Shown piece by piece: positions 50,039-61,712 of a stretch of 64,000 bases of DNA. A program made the translations under genes and the position numbers. Origin of the DNA: Micromonospora zamorensis (lineage in GTDB: Bacteria; Actinomycetota; Actinomycetes; Mycobacteriales; Micromonosporaceae); contig NZ_LT607755.1 of NCBI RefSeq assembly GCF_900090275.1, positions 1,240,001 through 1,304,000 on the forward strand. The letters run 5' to 3'. Within the stretch, counting starts at the first letter, position 1, and every line of letters starts with the position of its first letter. The notes beneath the pieces were generated by a model. That model was not told the DNA's origin and ran no database searches. It saw nothing but the letters and a program-made list of their open reading frames with translations.

Positions 50039-51721
50039 ATGAACCGTGTGGACGGAGCAGGCGACCGCTATGTCGTCGGTGTCGACTACGGCACCCTGTC
50101 CGGGCGCGCTCTGGTGGTCCGTGTCGGTGATGGTGCCGAGTTGGGGACCGCGGTGCACGAGTACGGCGACGCAGTGATCAGCACGGCGCTTCCGGGAGGT
50201 CGACCGCTTCCCCCGGACTGGGCCCTGCAGAACCCGGAGGACTACCGCGACGTGTTGCGGTACGCCGTCCCGGCGGCGGTGTCCGCCGCAGGGGTGGATC
50301 CGGCCGCGATCGTCGGCATCGGCATCGACTTCACCGCCTGCACGGTGCTGCCGACGACCGCCGACGGCATCCCGCTCTGCGAGGATCCCGAGCTGCGCGA
50401 CCGGCCGCACGCCTGGGTCAAGCTGTGGAAGCACCACGCGGCGCAGACGCACGCCGACCGGATCAACGCGCTGGCCCACGAGCGGGCCGAGCCGTGGATC
50501 GGCCGGTACGGCGGCAAGATCTCCGCCGAGTGGCAGTACGCCAAGGGGCTCCAGATGCTCGAGGAGGACCCCGAGGTCTACCACCGCGCCGAGCGCTTCA
50601 TCGAGGCGGCCGACTGGATCGTCTGGCAGCTCTGCGGCGCCGAGACCCGCAACGTCTGCACGGCCGGTTACAAGGGCATCCTTCAGGACGGCCAGTACCC
50701 CAGTGAGGACTTCCTGACCGCGCTCAATCCCGGGTTCGGCGACTTCGTGACCAAGCTGGACGGTCCGTTGCTGCCCCTGGGCGCCCGGGCCGGCTCGCTC
50801 ACCGCGCGGGCCGCCGCCTGGACCGGCCTGCCGGAGGGGATCGCGGTCGCCGTCGGCAACGTCGACGCGCACGTCACCGCGGCGTCCGCGCAGGCCGTGG
50901 AGCCCGGCCGGCTCGTCGCCATCATGGGCACCTCGACCTGTCACGTGGTCAACGGCGCCCAGGTCGCCGAGGTGGCCGGGATGTGCGGTGTCGTGGACGG
51001 CGGCATCAGCCCCGGCGCGTGGGGTTACGAGGCCGGGCAGAGCGGTGTCGGCGACATCTTCGGCTGGTTCGTCGAGCACGCGGCTCCGGCCGGCGTCGAC
51101 TCGCACGAACGCCTCACCGAGCTGGCCGCGAGCCAGCCGGTCGGCGCGCACGGTCTGATCGCCCTGGACTGGTGGAACGGCAACCGTTCACTGCTGGTCA
51201 ACCACGACCTCAGCGGGATGATCGTCGGAATGACCCTGGCCACCCGGCCGCAGGACATCTACCGGGCGCTGCTGGAATCCACCGCGTACGGCACTCGGAT
51301 GATCATCGAGGCGTTCGTTGAGGCCGGAGTCGCGGTGAACGACCTCGTGATCGCCGGCGGCCTCACCAACAACGCGCTGCTGATGCAGATCTACGCCGAC
51401 GTGACCAAGCGGCCACTGAACATCATCGCCTCGACGCAGGGGCCGGCGCTGGGATCGGCGATCCACGCCGCCGTGGCAGCTGGCGAGTTCCCCTCGGTCC
51501 ACGAGGCGTCGCAGGCGATGGGTCGGGTGCACGAGGCTGTGTACCGACCGGATCCCGAGCGGGCGCGTGCCTACGACGCCCTCTACGCCGAGTACCGGAC
51601 GCTGCACGACCACTTCGGTCGCGGCGGCAACGACGTCATGCTGCGCCTGCGGGCTATCCGCAACGCGGCAGCCGGAACCGCTGCGGCCGCACCCGAGGCC
51701 GCGTTGGAGGTGGTCGCATGA
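50039..51721 (+). CDS. araB: L-ribulokinase
   Basis: 560 residues, FGGY carbohydrate kinase. YVVGVDYGTLSGRALVVRV is the ATP-phosphate loop 1, GIGIDFTACTVLPTTADGIPLC and TTADGIPLC-region fits the substrate site, and GLTNNALLMQIYADVTKRPL is the FGGY-like C-terminal motif. It phosphorylates L-ribulose to L-ribulose 5-phosphate. ATG 50039 has GGAGG 5 nt upstream; the in-frame GTG at 50027 is not needed. The stop overlaps araD by 4 nt. First gene of an eight-kb arabinose operon. Confidence 0.95.
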   Translation: MNRVDGAGDRYVVGVDYGTLSGRALVVRVGDGAELGTAVHEYGDAVISTALPGGRPLPPDWALQNPEDYRDVLRYAVPAAVSAAGVDPAAIVGIGIDFTACTVLPTTADGIPLCEDPELRDRPHAWVKLWKHHAAQTHADRINALAHERAEPWIGRYGGKISAEWQYAKGLQMLEEDPEVYHRAERFIEAADWIVWQLCGAETRNVCTAGYKGILQDGQYPSEDFLTALNPGFGDFVTKLDGPLLPLGARAGSLTARAAAWTGLPEGIAVAVGNVDAHVTAASAQAVEPGRLVAIMGTSTCHVVNGAQVAEVAGMCGVVDGGISPGAWGYEAGQSGVGDIFGWFVEHAAPAGVDSHERLTELAASQPVGAHGLIALDWWNGNRSLLVNHDLSGMIVGMTLATRPQDIYRALLESTAYGTRMIIEAFVEAGVAVNDLVIAGGLTNNALLMQIYADVTKRPLNIIASTQGPALGSAIHAAVAAGEFPSVHEASQAMGRVHEAVYRPDPERARAYDALYAEYRTLHDHFGRGGNDVMLRLRAIRNAAAGTAAAAPEAALEVVA

Positions 51722-52410
51722 GCACTGAGGTGACCGGACAGATCCGTGAGCTGCGCGAGACGGTCGCACGCCTGCACTCCGAGCTGACCCGGTACGGCCT
51801 GGTCGCCTGGACGTCCGGCAACGTCTCCGCGCGGGTTCCCGGCCAGGACCTCCTGGTGATCAAGCCGAGCGGCGTCAGCTACGACGACCTCACCGCGGAC
51901 AACATGGTGGTGTGTGACCTCGACGGCGCTCTCGTCGAGGGCGACTTCGCCCCGTCCAGTGACACCGCCGCGCACGCCTACGTCTACCGGGCCATGCCCG
52001 AGGTCGGTGGGGTCGTGCACACGCACAGCTCGTACGCCACCGCCTGGGCCGCCTGCGGCGAGGCGATCCCGTGCCACCTCACCGCCCAGGCCGACGAGTT
52101 CGGCGGGGAGATCCCGATCGGCCCGTTCGCTCTGATCGGCGGTGACGACATCGGCAAGGGCATCGTCGCCACGCTGGCCGGTCACCGCTCGCCTGCGGTG
52201 CTGATGCAGAACCACGGCGTCTTCACCATCGGGCGCGACGCCCGCGCCGCGGTCAAGGCCGCGGTCATGTGCGAGGACGTGGCCCGTACCGCGCATCTGG
52301 CCCGCGCACTGGGGCAGCCCGTGCCGATGGCGCAGGCAGACATCGATGCTCTTTATGACCGTTACCAGAACGTCTACGGTCAACAACCAGTCGCACCCGC
52401 GGGTTCCTGA
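51718..52410 (+). CDS. araD: L-ribulose-5-phosphate 4-epimerase
   Basis: 230 residues, class II aldolase fold. LVAWTSGNVSARVPGQDLLVIKPSGVSYDDL carries the phosphate-binding SGN and PSG motifs; AYVYRAMPEVGGVVHTHSSYATAWA holds the HxH zinc ligands. It turns L-ribulose 5-phosphate into D-xylulose 5-phosphate for the pentose phosphate pathway. ATG overlaps the araB stop (ATGA). Confidence 0.95.
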   Translation: MSTEVTGQIRELRETVARLHSELTRYGLVAWTSGNVSARVPGQDLLVIKPSGVSYDDLTADNMVVCDLDGALVEGDFAPSSDTAAHAYVYRAMPEVGGVVHTHSSYATAWAACGEAIPCHLTAQADEFGGEIPIGPFALIGGDDIGKGIVATLAGHRSPAVLMQNHGVFTIGRDARAAVKAAVMCEDVARTAHLARALGQPVPMAQADIDALYDRYQNVYGQQPVAPAGS

Positions 52411-52559
52411 CCATTTCGGCCAGGCCGAAGCCCGCTGGTCTGCACCACCGAAGCACCACCGACGCACCAGCACGCACCAGTACGCACCACCCGCGTACGC
52501 CGCTCTTTCGCACCTCGGCGGTTGGCGCGGTTTCCCACCACATGAGCCAAGGAGATCCG

Positions 52560-53564
52560 ATGAGAAAGATGCGAACGCAGTCCGCTCCGTGGCGCGCTGC
52601 CGCGGTCCTCGCCAGCGTGCTGCTCGTCGGCGGCGTGGCGGCCTGCGGCAACAGCGACACCGGCGGCGGCGGTTCCAAGGACGACGGCAAGATCACGATG
52701 GGCTTCTCCCAGGTTGGTGCGGAGAGCGGCTGGCGTACCGCGAACACCACCTCGATCAAGGATGCCGCCGCTGCGGCCGGGATCGAGCTGAAGTTCGACG
52801 ACGCTCAGCAGAAGCAGGAAAACCAGATCAAGGCGATCCGCAACTACATCCAGCAGAAGGTCGACGTGATCGCCTTCTCGCCGGTGGTGGAGTCCGGGTG
52901 GGACACCGTGCTCAAGGAGGCCAAGGACGCCGACATCCCGGTCATCCTGACCGACCGCTCGGTGGACTCGGCCGACAAGAGCCTGTACAAGACCTTCCTC
53001 GGCTCGGACTTCGTCAAGGAGGGCCGGCTCGCGGGTGAGTGGCTGGTCGAGCAGAAGAAGACCGCCTCGGGCCCGGTGAACATCGTCGAGTTGCAGGGCA
53101 ACACCGGCGCGGCGCCGGCGAACGACCGCAAGAAGGGCTTCGCCGAGGCCATCGCCGCCAACCCGAACCTGAAGGTCATCGCCTCCCAGCCGGGTGACTT
53201 CACCCGCGCGGGCGGCAAGCAGGTCATGGAGCAGTTCCTCAAGGCCAACCCGAAGATCGACGTGTTGTTCGCGCACAACGACGACATGGGCCTGGGCGCA
53301 CTCGAGGCGATCACCGCTGCCGGCAAGGTGCCCGGCAAGGACATCACCATCATCACTGTCGACGCTGTCAAGGACGGCATGCAGGCTCTCGCCGACGGGA
53401 AGTTCAACTTCATCGCGGAGTGCAGCCCGCTGCTCGGCCCGCAGCTGATGGACCTGGCCAAGAAGGTGCACGCTGGCGAGCAGGTGGCGCCTCGGATCGA
53501 GACCGAGGAGACCACCTTCACCCAGGAGCAGGCCAAGGAAGCACTGCCCAACCGCAAGTACTGA
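52560..53564 (+). CDS. Sugar ABC importer binding lipoprotein, YtfQ-like
   Basis: 334 residues. Lipobox GGVAAC (Cys 29) follows a signal helix. The mature protein starts KITMGFSQVGAESGWRTANTTSIKDAAAAAGIELKFDDAQQKQENQIKAIRNYI, the YtfQ (galactofuranose-binding) signature; later DVIAFSPVVESGWDTVLKEAKDADIPVILTDRSV and HNDDMGLGALEAI are conserved in this group. Between araD and araA, it most likely binds L-arabinose, perhaps its furanose form. ATG 52560 has AAGGAG 5 nt upstream. Confidence 0.9.
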   Translation: MRKMRTQSAPWRAAAVLASVLLVGGVAACGNSDTGGGGSKDDGKITMGFSQVGAESGWRTANTTSIKDAAAAAGIELKFDDAQQKQENQIKAIRNYIQQKVDVIAFSPVVESGWDTVLKEAKDADIPVILTDRSVDSADKSLYKTFLGSDFVKEGRLAGEWLVEQKKTASGPVNIVELQGNTGAAPANDRKKGFAEAIAANPNLKVIASQPGDFTRAGGKQVMEQFLKANPKIDVLFAHNDDMGLGALEAITAAGKVPGKDITIITVDAVKDGMQALADGKFNFIAECSPLLGPQLMDLAKKVHAGEQVAPRIETEETTFTQEQAKEALPNRKY

Positions 53565-53572
53565 CCGACGCC

Positions 53573-53600
53573 GGGGTCGCCGCGCTCGCGTGGCGGCCCC
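53573..53600 (+). terminator. Hairpin after the binding-protein gene
   Basis: GGGGTCGCC (53573-53581) pairs with GGCGGCCCC (53592-53600), one G-U. It probably acts as a partial terminator or RNA stabiliser, as in many importer operons where the binding protein is made in excess over the membrane parts. Confidence 0.45.
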
Positions 53601-53750
53601 GCCGCGTCGTCCCCCTACCCGCAACGGACCGGGCATGGCCCGCGACCATCCCGCAGCACGCCCGCCCGGACGATCCCCAGGGACGACCGGGCGGGCGCAC
53701 GGGGCGGTGGCGGCCCTTCCGTGTCGACAACCCAGAAGAGGTCTGATGGG

Positions 53751-55288
<1,538 letters not shown>

Positions 55289-55292
<4 letters not shown>

Positions 55293-56359
55293 ACGCCACC
55301 ATGGGCCGCTACCGGGCGGTGACCGGTCACCGGTTGTTCTGGCCCGTCGCCGTGCTGGTCGTCATGCTCGCCGCGAACACGATCTACCGGCCCGGGTTCC
55401 TGTCGATCGAGCTCAAGGACGGGCACCTGTACGGCTCGCCGATCGACATCCTGCGGCTGAGCGCACCACTGATCCTCGTCGCGCTGGGGATGACCCTGGT
55501 CATCTCGACCGGCGGCATCGACCTGTCGGTGGGGTCGGTGTGTGCGATCAGCGGCGCGATCGCCTGCATGTACATCAGCAAGCAGTCCGACCAGAACAGC
55601 CTTGTCGTGGTGCTGACCGCCCTCGCGATGGCGTTGGGCGTCGCGCTCGTGCTCGGCGCCTGGAACGGCGTGCTGGTGGCCGTGATCGGGATCCAACCGA
55701 TCATCGCCACCCTGATCCTGATGGTGGCCGGCCGGGGCCTCGCCCAGCTGATCACCCAGGGTCAGATCATCACCATCAACTCAGAGCCGTTCCGGGCGAT
55801 CGGGCTGGGCCACCTGTTCACCCTGCCGCTGGCCATCTTCATCGCCCTCGCCGCGGCACTGCTCGTCGCCGCGTTCACCCGGCGCACCGCACTCGGCATG
55901 ATCGTCGAGTCGGTGGGCGGCAACGCCGAGGCGAGCAGGTTGGCCGGCATCCGCTCCGGCCGGGTCATCTTCCTCGCGTACGTGCTCAGCGCCGTCTGTG
56001 CCGCGATCGCCGGTTTCATGATGACGGCCAACGTCTCCAGTGCCGACGGCAACGCGGTCGGCCTCTGGGTGGAGCTGGACGCCATCCTCGCCGTCGTCAT
56101 CGGCGGTACGTCCCTCGCCGGTGGCCGGTTCTTCCTCAGCGGCACGATCATCGGCGCGCTGATCATCCAGACGCTGACCACCACGGTGTACGCCATGGAC
56201 ATCTCACCGCAGACCTCGCTGCTGTTCAAAGCGGTCGTCGTCATCGCCGTCTGCCTCATCCAGGCGCCGGCCTTCCGGGCCCGGTTCGCCCGCCGCAGGC
56301 GCAGCGCGCCGAAGCCCACCACCATCGCCGACAAGCCGAAGGAGCAGGTACCGGCATGA
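55289..56359 (+). CDS. Sugar ABC importer permease, YtfT-like
   Basis: 356 residues, CUT2 permease with about ten helices. The motif [22 protein letters not shown] is intact, as are ESVGGNAEASRLAGIRSGRVIFLAYVLSA and VVIGGTSLAGGRFFLSGTIIGALII. Cytoplasmic Lys/Arg-rich tail ARFARRRRSAPKPTT. Works with YjfF-like permease as heterodimer. Coupled to the next gene by a 4-nt overlap. Confidence 0.92.
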
Positions 56360-57345
56360 CCACTGGATCGCTCACCGCTGGTCGTGCCCGGTTCCGGCTG
56401 CCGAGGCGGCAGATACCGGTCCTGGCCACGCTCGTCCTCCTGCTGGTGATGTACGGCATCGGGGTGTCCCAGTACCAGGCGTTCTCCAACGTGCAGGTCA
56501 TCTTCAACGTCTTCATCGACAACGGTTTCCTGCTCGTGGTCGCGATCGGGATGACCTTCGTGATCCTCACCGGCGGCATCGACCTGTCGGTCGGGTCCGT
56601 CGTGGCGATGACGGCGATGGTGTCGGCCTGGCTGCTCCAGGAGGGCCTGCCGGCGGCGCTGGTGCTCGTCATCGCCCTGCTCATCGGGCCGACGCTCGGT
56701 CTGCTGATGGGCTGCGCCATCCACTTCTTCGACATCCAGCCGTTCATCGTCACCCTCGCGGGGATGTTCTTCGCCCGGGGGATGTGCACGTTCATCTCCG
56801 GCTCGTCCATCCCGATCACGGACGGGTTCTGGACCAGGATGTCGCAGGAACGGATCGGTGATCCCCGGGGCAACTTCGTCTCGATCAGCGTGCTGATCGC
56901 CTTCGTCGTGGTCGCCGTCGCCGCGTACGTGCTGGCCTACACCCGGCTGGGACGCAACGTGTACGCCATCGGCGGCAACCCCCAGTCGGCCCTGCTGATG
57001 GGTCTGCCGGTGGGGCGGACCAGGATCGCCGTCTACACCATCAGCGGTCTGTGCTCCGCGATCGGCGGGATCCTGCTGTCCTTCTACACCCTCTCCGGCG
57101 CGCCGTTGATCGCCGTCGGGATGGAGCTGGACGTCATCGCCGCCGTCGTCATCGGAGGCACGGTGCTCACCGGCGGCTCGGGTTACGTGTTCGGCACGGT
57201 GCTCGGCGTCCTGGTGCTGGGCGTGATCCAGACCCTCATCACCTTCGATGGGAGCCTCAACTCCTGGTGGACGAAGATCGTGATCGGCGGTCTGCTCTTC
57301 GCGTTCATCCTCCTCCAGCGCCTCATCGGAATTCGTTACAAGTGA
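56356..57345 (+). CDS. Sugar ABC importer permease, YjfF-like
   Basis: 329 residues, CUT2 permease. Motifs [55 protein letters not shown] and [21 protein letters not shown] are family-typical. ATG 56356 overlaps the YtfT-like stop (ATGA); the frame is open far upstream but the family length supports this start. Last transporter gene, 26 bp before araA. Confidence 0.92.
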   Translation: MTTGSLTAGRARFRLPRRQIPVLATLVLLLVMYGIGVSQYQAFSNVQVIFNVFIDNGFLLVVAIGMTFVILTGGIDLSVGSVVAMTAMVSAWLLQEGLPAALVLVIALLIGPTLGLLMGCAIHFFDIQPFIVTLAGMFFARGMCTFISGSSIPITDGFWTRMSQERIGDPRGNFVSISVLIAFVVVAVAAYVLAYTRLGRNVYAIGGNPQSALLMGLPVGRTRIAVYTISGLCSAIGGILLSFYTLSGAPLIAVGMELDVIAAVVIGGTVLTGGSGYVFGTVLGVLVLGVIQTLITFDGSLNSWWTKIVIGGLLFAFILLQRLIGIRYK

Positions 57346-57371
57346 CAGTTCCTCTCGCGGAAGGCAACCCC

Positions 57372-58874
57372 ATGGCACCACAAACCCAACCCGAGATCTG
57401 GTTCCTCACCGGCAGCCAAGGCATGTACGGCGAGGAGACGCTCCGGCAGGTCGCCGAGCAGTCCCGCCAGATCGCGGCCGCGCTCGACGACTCGCCGCAG
57501 ATTCCCGCCCGGGTGGTCTGGAAGCCCGTCCTGACCAACAGTGGTGAGATCCTGCAGGTCTGCCGGGACGCCGCCGCCCAGGGTGCCGTCGGGGTCATCG
57601 CCTGGATGCACACCTTCTCTCCGGCGAAGATGTGGATCTCCGGTCTGGACGCGTTGCAGACGCCGTTGCTGCACCTGCACACCCAGGCCAACGTGCTGCT
57701 GCCCTGGAACGACATCGACATGGACTTCATGAACCTGAACCAGGCCGCCCACGGCGACCGGGAGTTCGGGTACATCCAGACCCGTCTCGGTGTGGCCCGC
57801 AAGACGGTGGCCGGGCACGTCAGCGACCCGCGGGTCACCGCCCGGGTCGGGGCGTGGGCACGTGCCGCGCTCGGCTGGTCGGCGATGCGGTCGCTGCGCC
57901 TGGCCCGCTTCGGTGACAACATGCGCGACGTCGCGGTGACCGAGGGCGACAAGGTCGAGGCGGAGCTGCGGTTCGGGGTCTCGGTCAACACCTACGGCGT
58001 CAACGACCTGGTCGAGGTGGTCGGCCAGGTCACCGACGCGCAGGTGGACGACCTGGTCAAGGAGTACCAGGACACCTACCGCATCGGCGGCGACCTGCTG
58101 CCCGGCGGCGATCGGCACGACTCGTTGCGGTACGCGGCCCGCCTGGAGCTGGGCATGCGCACGTTCCTGGACGCGGGCGGGTTCCGGGCCTTCACCACGA
58201 ACTTCGAGGACCTCGGGGGCCTGCGTCAGCTGCCGGGCATCGCCGTGCAGCGGCTCATGGCCGACGGCTACGGCTTCGGTGGCGAGGGCGACTGGAAGAC
58301 GTCGGTCCTGGTGCACACGCTCAAGGCGATGTCGGTGGGCGTGGACGGCGGCACGTCGTTCATGGAGGACTACACCTACGACCTCACCCCGGGTGAGGAG
58401 CTGGTGCTCGGCGCCCACATGCTGGAGGTCTGTCCGACCATCGCCTCCGATGTTCCCAACGTGGAGATCCACCCGCTGAGCATCGGCGGGCGGGAGGACC
58501 CGGTCCGGTTGGTCTTCGACGCCGCGCCCGGTCCGGCGGTGGTGCTCGGTCTGGCCGACATGGGGGAGCGGTTCCGGCTCGTCGCCAACGAGATCGACGT
58601 GGTCACTCCGCCGCAGCCGCTGCGCCGGCTGCCGGTGGCCCGCGCGGTCTGGCGTCCGCGACCGGACCTGCCGGTGTCGGCGGAGTCGTGGATCACCGCG
58701 GGCGCGCCGCACCACACCGTTCTGTCGCAGGCGGTGGGGGTGGAGGAGTTGCACGACCTGGCCGAGATGAGCCGCACGGAACTGGTCGTCATCGACGCCG
58801 ACACCCAGCCCCGCCGCTTCGCCGACGAGATCCGCTGGAACCAGGCCTACTACCGGTTGGCGCGCGGCTTCTGA
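57372..58874 (+). CDS. araA: L-arabinose isomerase
   Basis: 500 residues, the usual AraA length. [25 protein letters not shown] starts it, and [36 protein letters not shown] and [10 protein letters not shown] (metal-binding Glu and His) are conserved. It converts L-arabinose to L-ribulose using Mn, feeding AraB and AraD upstream. ATG with GGAAGG 9 nt upstream. A terminator hairpin follows. Confidence 0.96.
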   Translation: MAPQTQPEIWFLTGSQGMYGEETLRQVAEQSRQIAAALDDSPQIPARVVWKPVLTNSGEILQVCRDAAAQGAVGVIAWMHTFSPAKMWISGLDALQTPLLHLHTQANVLLPWNDIDMDFMNLNQAAHGDREFGYIQTRLGVARKTVAGHVSDPRVTARVGAWARAALGWSAMRSLRLARFGDNMRDVAVTEGDKVEAELRFGVSVNTYGVNDLVEVVGQVTDAQVDDLVKEYQDTYRIGGDLLPGGDRHDSLRYAARLELGMRTFLDAGGFRAFTTNFEDLGGLRQLPGIAVQRLMADGYGFGGEGDWKTSVLVHTLKAMSVGVDGGTSFMEDYTYDLTPGEELVLGAHMLEVCPTIASDVPNVEIHPLSIGGREDPVRLVFDAAPGPAVVLGLADMGERFRLVANEIDVVTPPQPLRRLPVARAVWRPRPDLPVSAESWITAGAPHHTVLSQAVGVEELHDLAEMSRTELVVIDADTQPRRFADEIRWNQAYYRLARGF

Positions 58875-58897
58875 TCCATTCGCTCGGAGCGTCCGGA

Positions 58898-58942
58898 AAC
58901 GGGTGGTCCATCCCTGCCTGCGGGCCGGGGTGGCCACCCGTT
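58898..58942 (+). terminator. Terminator of the ara operon
   Basis: AACGGGTGG (58898-58906) pairs with CCACCCGTT (58934-58942), with an inner stem CCATCCC/GGGGTGG, 24 bp after araA. The rest of the 337-bp gap up to 59211 holds two LacI-type operators and no gene. Confidence 0.65.
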
Positions 58943-58998
58943 CGCGCGTGGTCCTGGCAGGAACGCGGGCCGACTGTGTTACGTCTTGACTAACAGCA

Positions 58999-59012
58999 TG
59001 TTATCGCTCACA
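58999..59012. promoter_or_regulatory. LacI-type operator upstream of GH43, site A
   Basis: TGTTATCGCTCACA, matches TGTTAnCGnTmACA. TTGACT at 58986-58991 just upstream could be a -35 box, but I see no -10 box at the right distance. Confidence 0.65.
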
Positions 59013-59111
59013 GTCTATAGCCAAGATGGTCGATGTCTTGACTGTCCGGCCATGCGCGCGTTGCACCCCCTCGGTTGCGGCACCTCGTCGCCGCGACGGT
59101 CGGGCTGGCGG

Positions 59112-59125
59112 TGTTAGCGATCACA
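59112..59125. promoter_or_regulatory. LacI-type operator upstream of GH43, site B
   Basis: TGTTAGCGATCACA, same consensus as site A, 113 bp downstream of it, 87 bp before the GH43 start. Two sites this far apart could be bridged by a LacI tetramer or act independently. Confidence 0.65.
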
Positions 59126-59211
59126 AGGTCGGACGCGGGTCAACTCGGTGCCCCGCCCGGTGCCGCGGACGCCGACCCAGACCGCTCGGTTCGCGTCAGC
59201 AGAGGAGGATC

Positions 59212-61317
59212 ATGCTTTCCATCGGTCGGGTTCCCCGAGGTGCGCCACGTCGGCGCGGGTGGCTGTCGAGACTCGCCGTCGCCGCTATGACACTGGTGGT
59301 CGGTGGCGCGGCCGTAGCCGTCGCCTCGTCGCCCGCGTCAGCGGCCACCGTCGACACCAGCGCCTGGTACGTGTTGGTGAACCGCAACAGCGGCAAGGCC
59401 GTGGACGTGTACAACCTGGCGACGAACGACGGCGCGCGGATCACGCAGTGGACGCGCAACAACGGCAACCAGCAGCAGTGGCAGTTCGTCGACTCCGGAG
59501 GCGGCTACTACCGACTCAAGTCGAGGTTGTCGGGCAAGGTGCTGGACGTCTCCGGCCGCTCGACCGCCAACGGCGCCAGCGTCGTGCAGTGGACCGACAA
59601 CAACGGCACCAACCAGCAGTTCCGGCTGGCAGACTCGGACGGCGGGTACGTCCGGTTGATCAACCGCAACAGCAACAAGGCGATGGAGGTGCAGGGCGCC
59701 TCGACCGCCGACGGCGGCAACATCGTGCAGTACGACGACTGGAACGGCGCCAACCAGCAGTGGCAGCTCGTCCGCGTCGACGGCGGGACCGACCCCACGA
59801 CGCCGCCGCCGTCGAACGGCACGTACTCGAACCCGGTGGTCTGGCAGGACTTCGCCGACGTCGACATCATCCGGGTCGACAACGCCTACTACATGTCGGC
59901 GTCCACCATGCACTACTCGCCGGGAGCGCCGGTGCTGCGCTCGTACGACCTGGTGAACTGGGAGTTCGCCGGTCACTCGGTGCCCCGGCTCGACTTCGGC
60001 TCGAAGTACGACATGAGCGGCGGTAACGCGTACGTCGACGGGATCTGGGCGTCGACGTTGAACTACCGGCCGAGCAACCGGACGTACTACTGGGCCGGGT
60101 GCATCGACTTCGCGCAGACCCACATCTACACCGCGTCCGCCGTCGACGGTGCGTGGAGCAAGCACACCACCATCCCCAACTGCTACTACGACGCCGGCAT
60201 GCTGATCGACGACAACGACACCATGTACGTGGCGTACGGCAACGGCACCATCAGCGTGGCGCAGTTGTCCGCGGACGGTAAGTCGCAGGTTCGCGCCCAG
60301 CAGGTCTACACGACGCCGTCGAGCATCGGCACGCTGGAGGGCGCCCGGTTCTACAAGCGCAACGGCGCCTACTACATCTGGCTCACCCGCCCGGCCAACG
60401 GCCAGTACGTGCTGAAGTCGACCAACGGCCCGTTCGGCCCGTACGAGCAGCGTCAGGTGCTGCTCAACCTGCCCGGCCCGATCTCCGGTGGCGGTGTGCC
60501 GCACCAGGGTGGGCTGGTGCAGACCCAGAACGGCGACTGGTACTACATGTCCTTCGTCGACGCGTACCCCGGTGGTCGGATGCCGGCGATGGCCCCGATC
60601 ACCTGGACCGGCGACGGCTGGCCGGTGCTGCAGACGGTCAACGGCACCTGGGGCACCTCGTACCCGAAGCCGAACCTGCCCGCGCCGCCGCGTGCGGTCA
60701 AACCGCTGACCGGCACCGACACGTTCGCCGGCACCACCCTCGGCCCGCAGTGGGAGTGGAACCACAACCCGGACAACAGCAAGTGGGCGGTCAACAACGG
60801 GCTGAACCTGCAGACCGCCACCGTCACCGGCGACCTGTACAAGGCGCGCAACACGCTGACCCACCGCATCCAGGGCCCCAGCTCGACCGCGACGATCGAG
60901 TTGGACTACTCCACGATGCGCGACGGTGACCGGACCGGCCTGGCGGTGCTGCGCAACTCGTCAGCCTGGATCGGGGTCCGACGGGACAACGGGTCGACAC
61001 GTCTGGTCATGCAGAACGGCCTGACGATGGACGGCAGCTGGAACACCACCAGCACCGGCAGCGAGGTGGCGAGCGCCGCTGTCTCCGGTGGCCGGATCTG
61101 GTTGCGGGCCAACGCCGACATCAGACCGGGATCGGGTCGGCAGGCGCGTTTCTCGTACAGCACGGACGGGGTCAACTTCACCTCGTTCGGCAACGCGCTC
61201 ACGCTGGCGAACAACTGGCAGTTCTTCATGGGCTACCGGTTCGCCATCTTCAACCATGCGACCCAGGCGCTCGGTGGCGCTGTCACCGTGCGTCGATTCG
61301 ACCTGACAACGCCGTGA
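59212..61317 (+). CDS. Secreted GH43 glycoside hydrolase with N-terminal CBM13
   Basis: 701 residues. Signal peptide about 1-44 (ending SASA). Three ricin-type repeats (about 48-193) with QQW, NQQF and QQW form CBM13. A short TTPPPS linker leads to GH43 (about 205-510): the base Asp in VVWQDFADVDIIRVDNAYYM, a metal-site Asp in NCYYDAGML, and the acid Glu in IGTLEGARFYKRN. The C-terminal ~185 residues (LTGTDTFAGTTLGPQWEWNHNPDNSKW) form the GH43_C2 lectin-like sheet of beta-xylosidase and arabinofuranosidase members. ATG with AGAGGAGG. Likely releases arabinose or xylose. Confidence 0.9.
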   Translation: MLSIGRVPRGAPRRRGWLSRLAVAAMTLVVGGAAVAVASSPASAATVDTSAWYVLVNRNSGKAVDVYNLATNDGARITQWTRNNGNQQQWQFVDSGGGYYRLKSRLSGKVLDVSGRSTANGASVVQWTDNNGTNQQFRLADSDGGYVRLINRNSNKAMEVQGASTADGGNIVQYDDWNGANQQWQLVRVDGGTDPTTPPPSNGTYSNPVVWQDFADVDIIRVDNAYYMSASTMHYSPGAPVLRSYDLVNWEFAGHSVPRLDFGSKYDMSGGNAYVDGIWASTLNYRPSNRTYYWAGCIDFAQTHIYTASAVDGAWSKHTTIPNCYYDAGMLIDDNDTMYVAYGNGTISVAQLSADGKSQVRAQQVYTTPSSIGTLEGARFYKRNGAYYIWLTRPANGQYVLKSTNGPFGPYEQRQVLLNLPGPISGGGVPHQGGLVQTQNGDWYYMSFVDAYPGGRMPAMAPITWTGDGWPVLQTVNGTWGTSYPKPNLPAPPRAVKPLTGTDTFAGTTLGPQWEWNHNPDNSKWAVNNGLNLQTATVTGDLYKARNTLTHRIQGPSSTATIELDYSTMRDGDRTGLAVLRNSSAWIGVRRDNGSTRLVMQNGLTMDGSWNTTSTGSEVASAAVSGGRIWLRANADIRPGSGRQARFSYSTDGVNFTSFGNALTLANNWQFFMGYRFAIFNHATQALGGAVTVRRFDLTTP

Positions 61318-61712
61318 CACCAGTCACAACAGGATCGGTCTGATCCGGTGGCGTGGGCGCGCACGTGCCCGCCGGCCCGTCGAGCCCGCGCCACCGCGTG
61401 ATGCCGTCGCCGGCCTGCTCCACGCTCTGTCCAGGGAGCGTAGGGCAGGCCGGCGTGGCGTCTGGCAACGACGGAGTACGCCGCTTGGCCGCGTACTCCA
61501 GGTGGGAGATGCGTTGCGCGGCTCTGGCGCGTTGCGCGGACCCCCTACCGCCGTCCCGTGTTCGGGGCGGTGGCTGGCGTAGACTGTCGGCGATCCAGCG
61601 CTGGTCACCTGGGATTCAGCACCGGCGTGGTGACTGAGCGAGGGGGATCGGGCCGGGCCGCTCCAGTCGACGTCGACGGGCTGCGGGCCGGAGACGTAGC
61701 GGGGGGAGCGAA
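61318..61712 (+). other. GH43-lacI intergenic region with possible terminator
   Basis: 395 bp without a gene I can support and without the arabinose-type operator. A stem GGTGGCGTGGGC (61347-61358) with GCCCGCGCCACC (61384-61395), 25-nt loop and one G-U, may end the GH43 transcript. GGGGGGAG precedes the lacI ATG. Confidence 0.4.

Noticed and set aside
59338..60864. 508-codon open frame on the minus strand
   Set aside because: Antisense to the GH43 gene; low-complexity Val/Arg/Gly/His composition with no domain.
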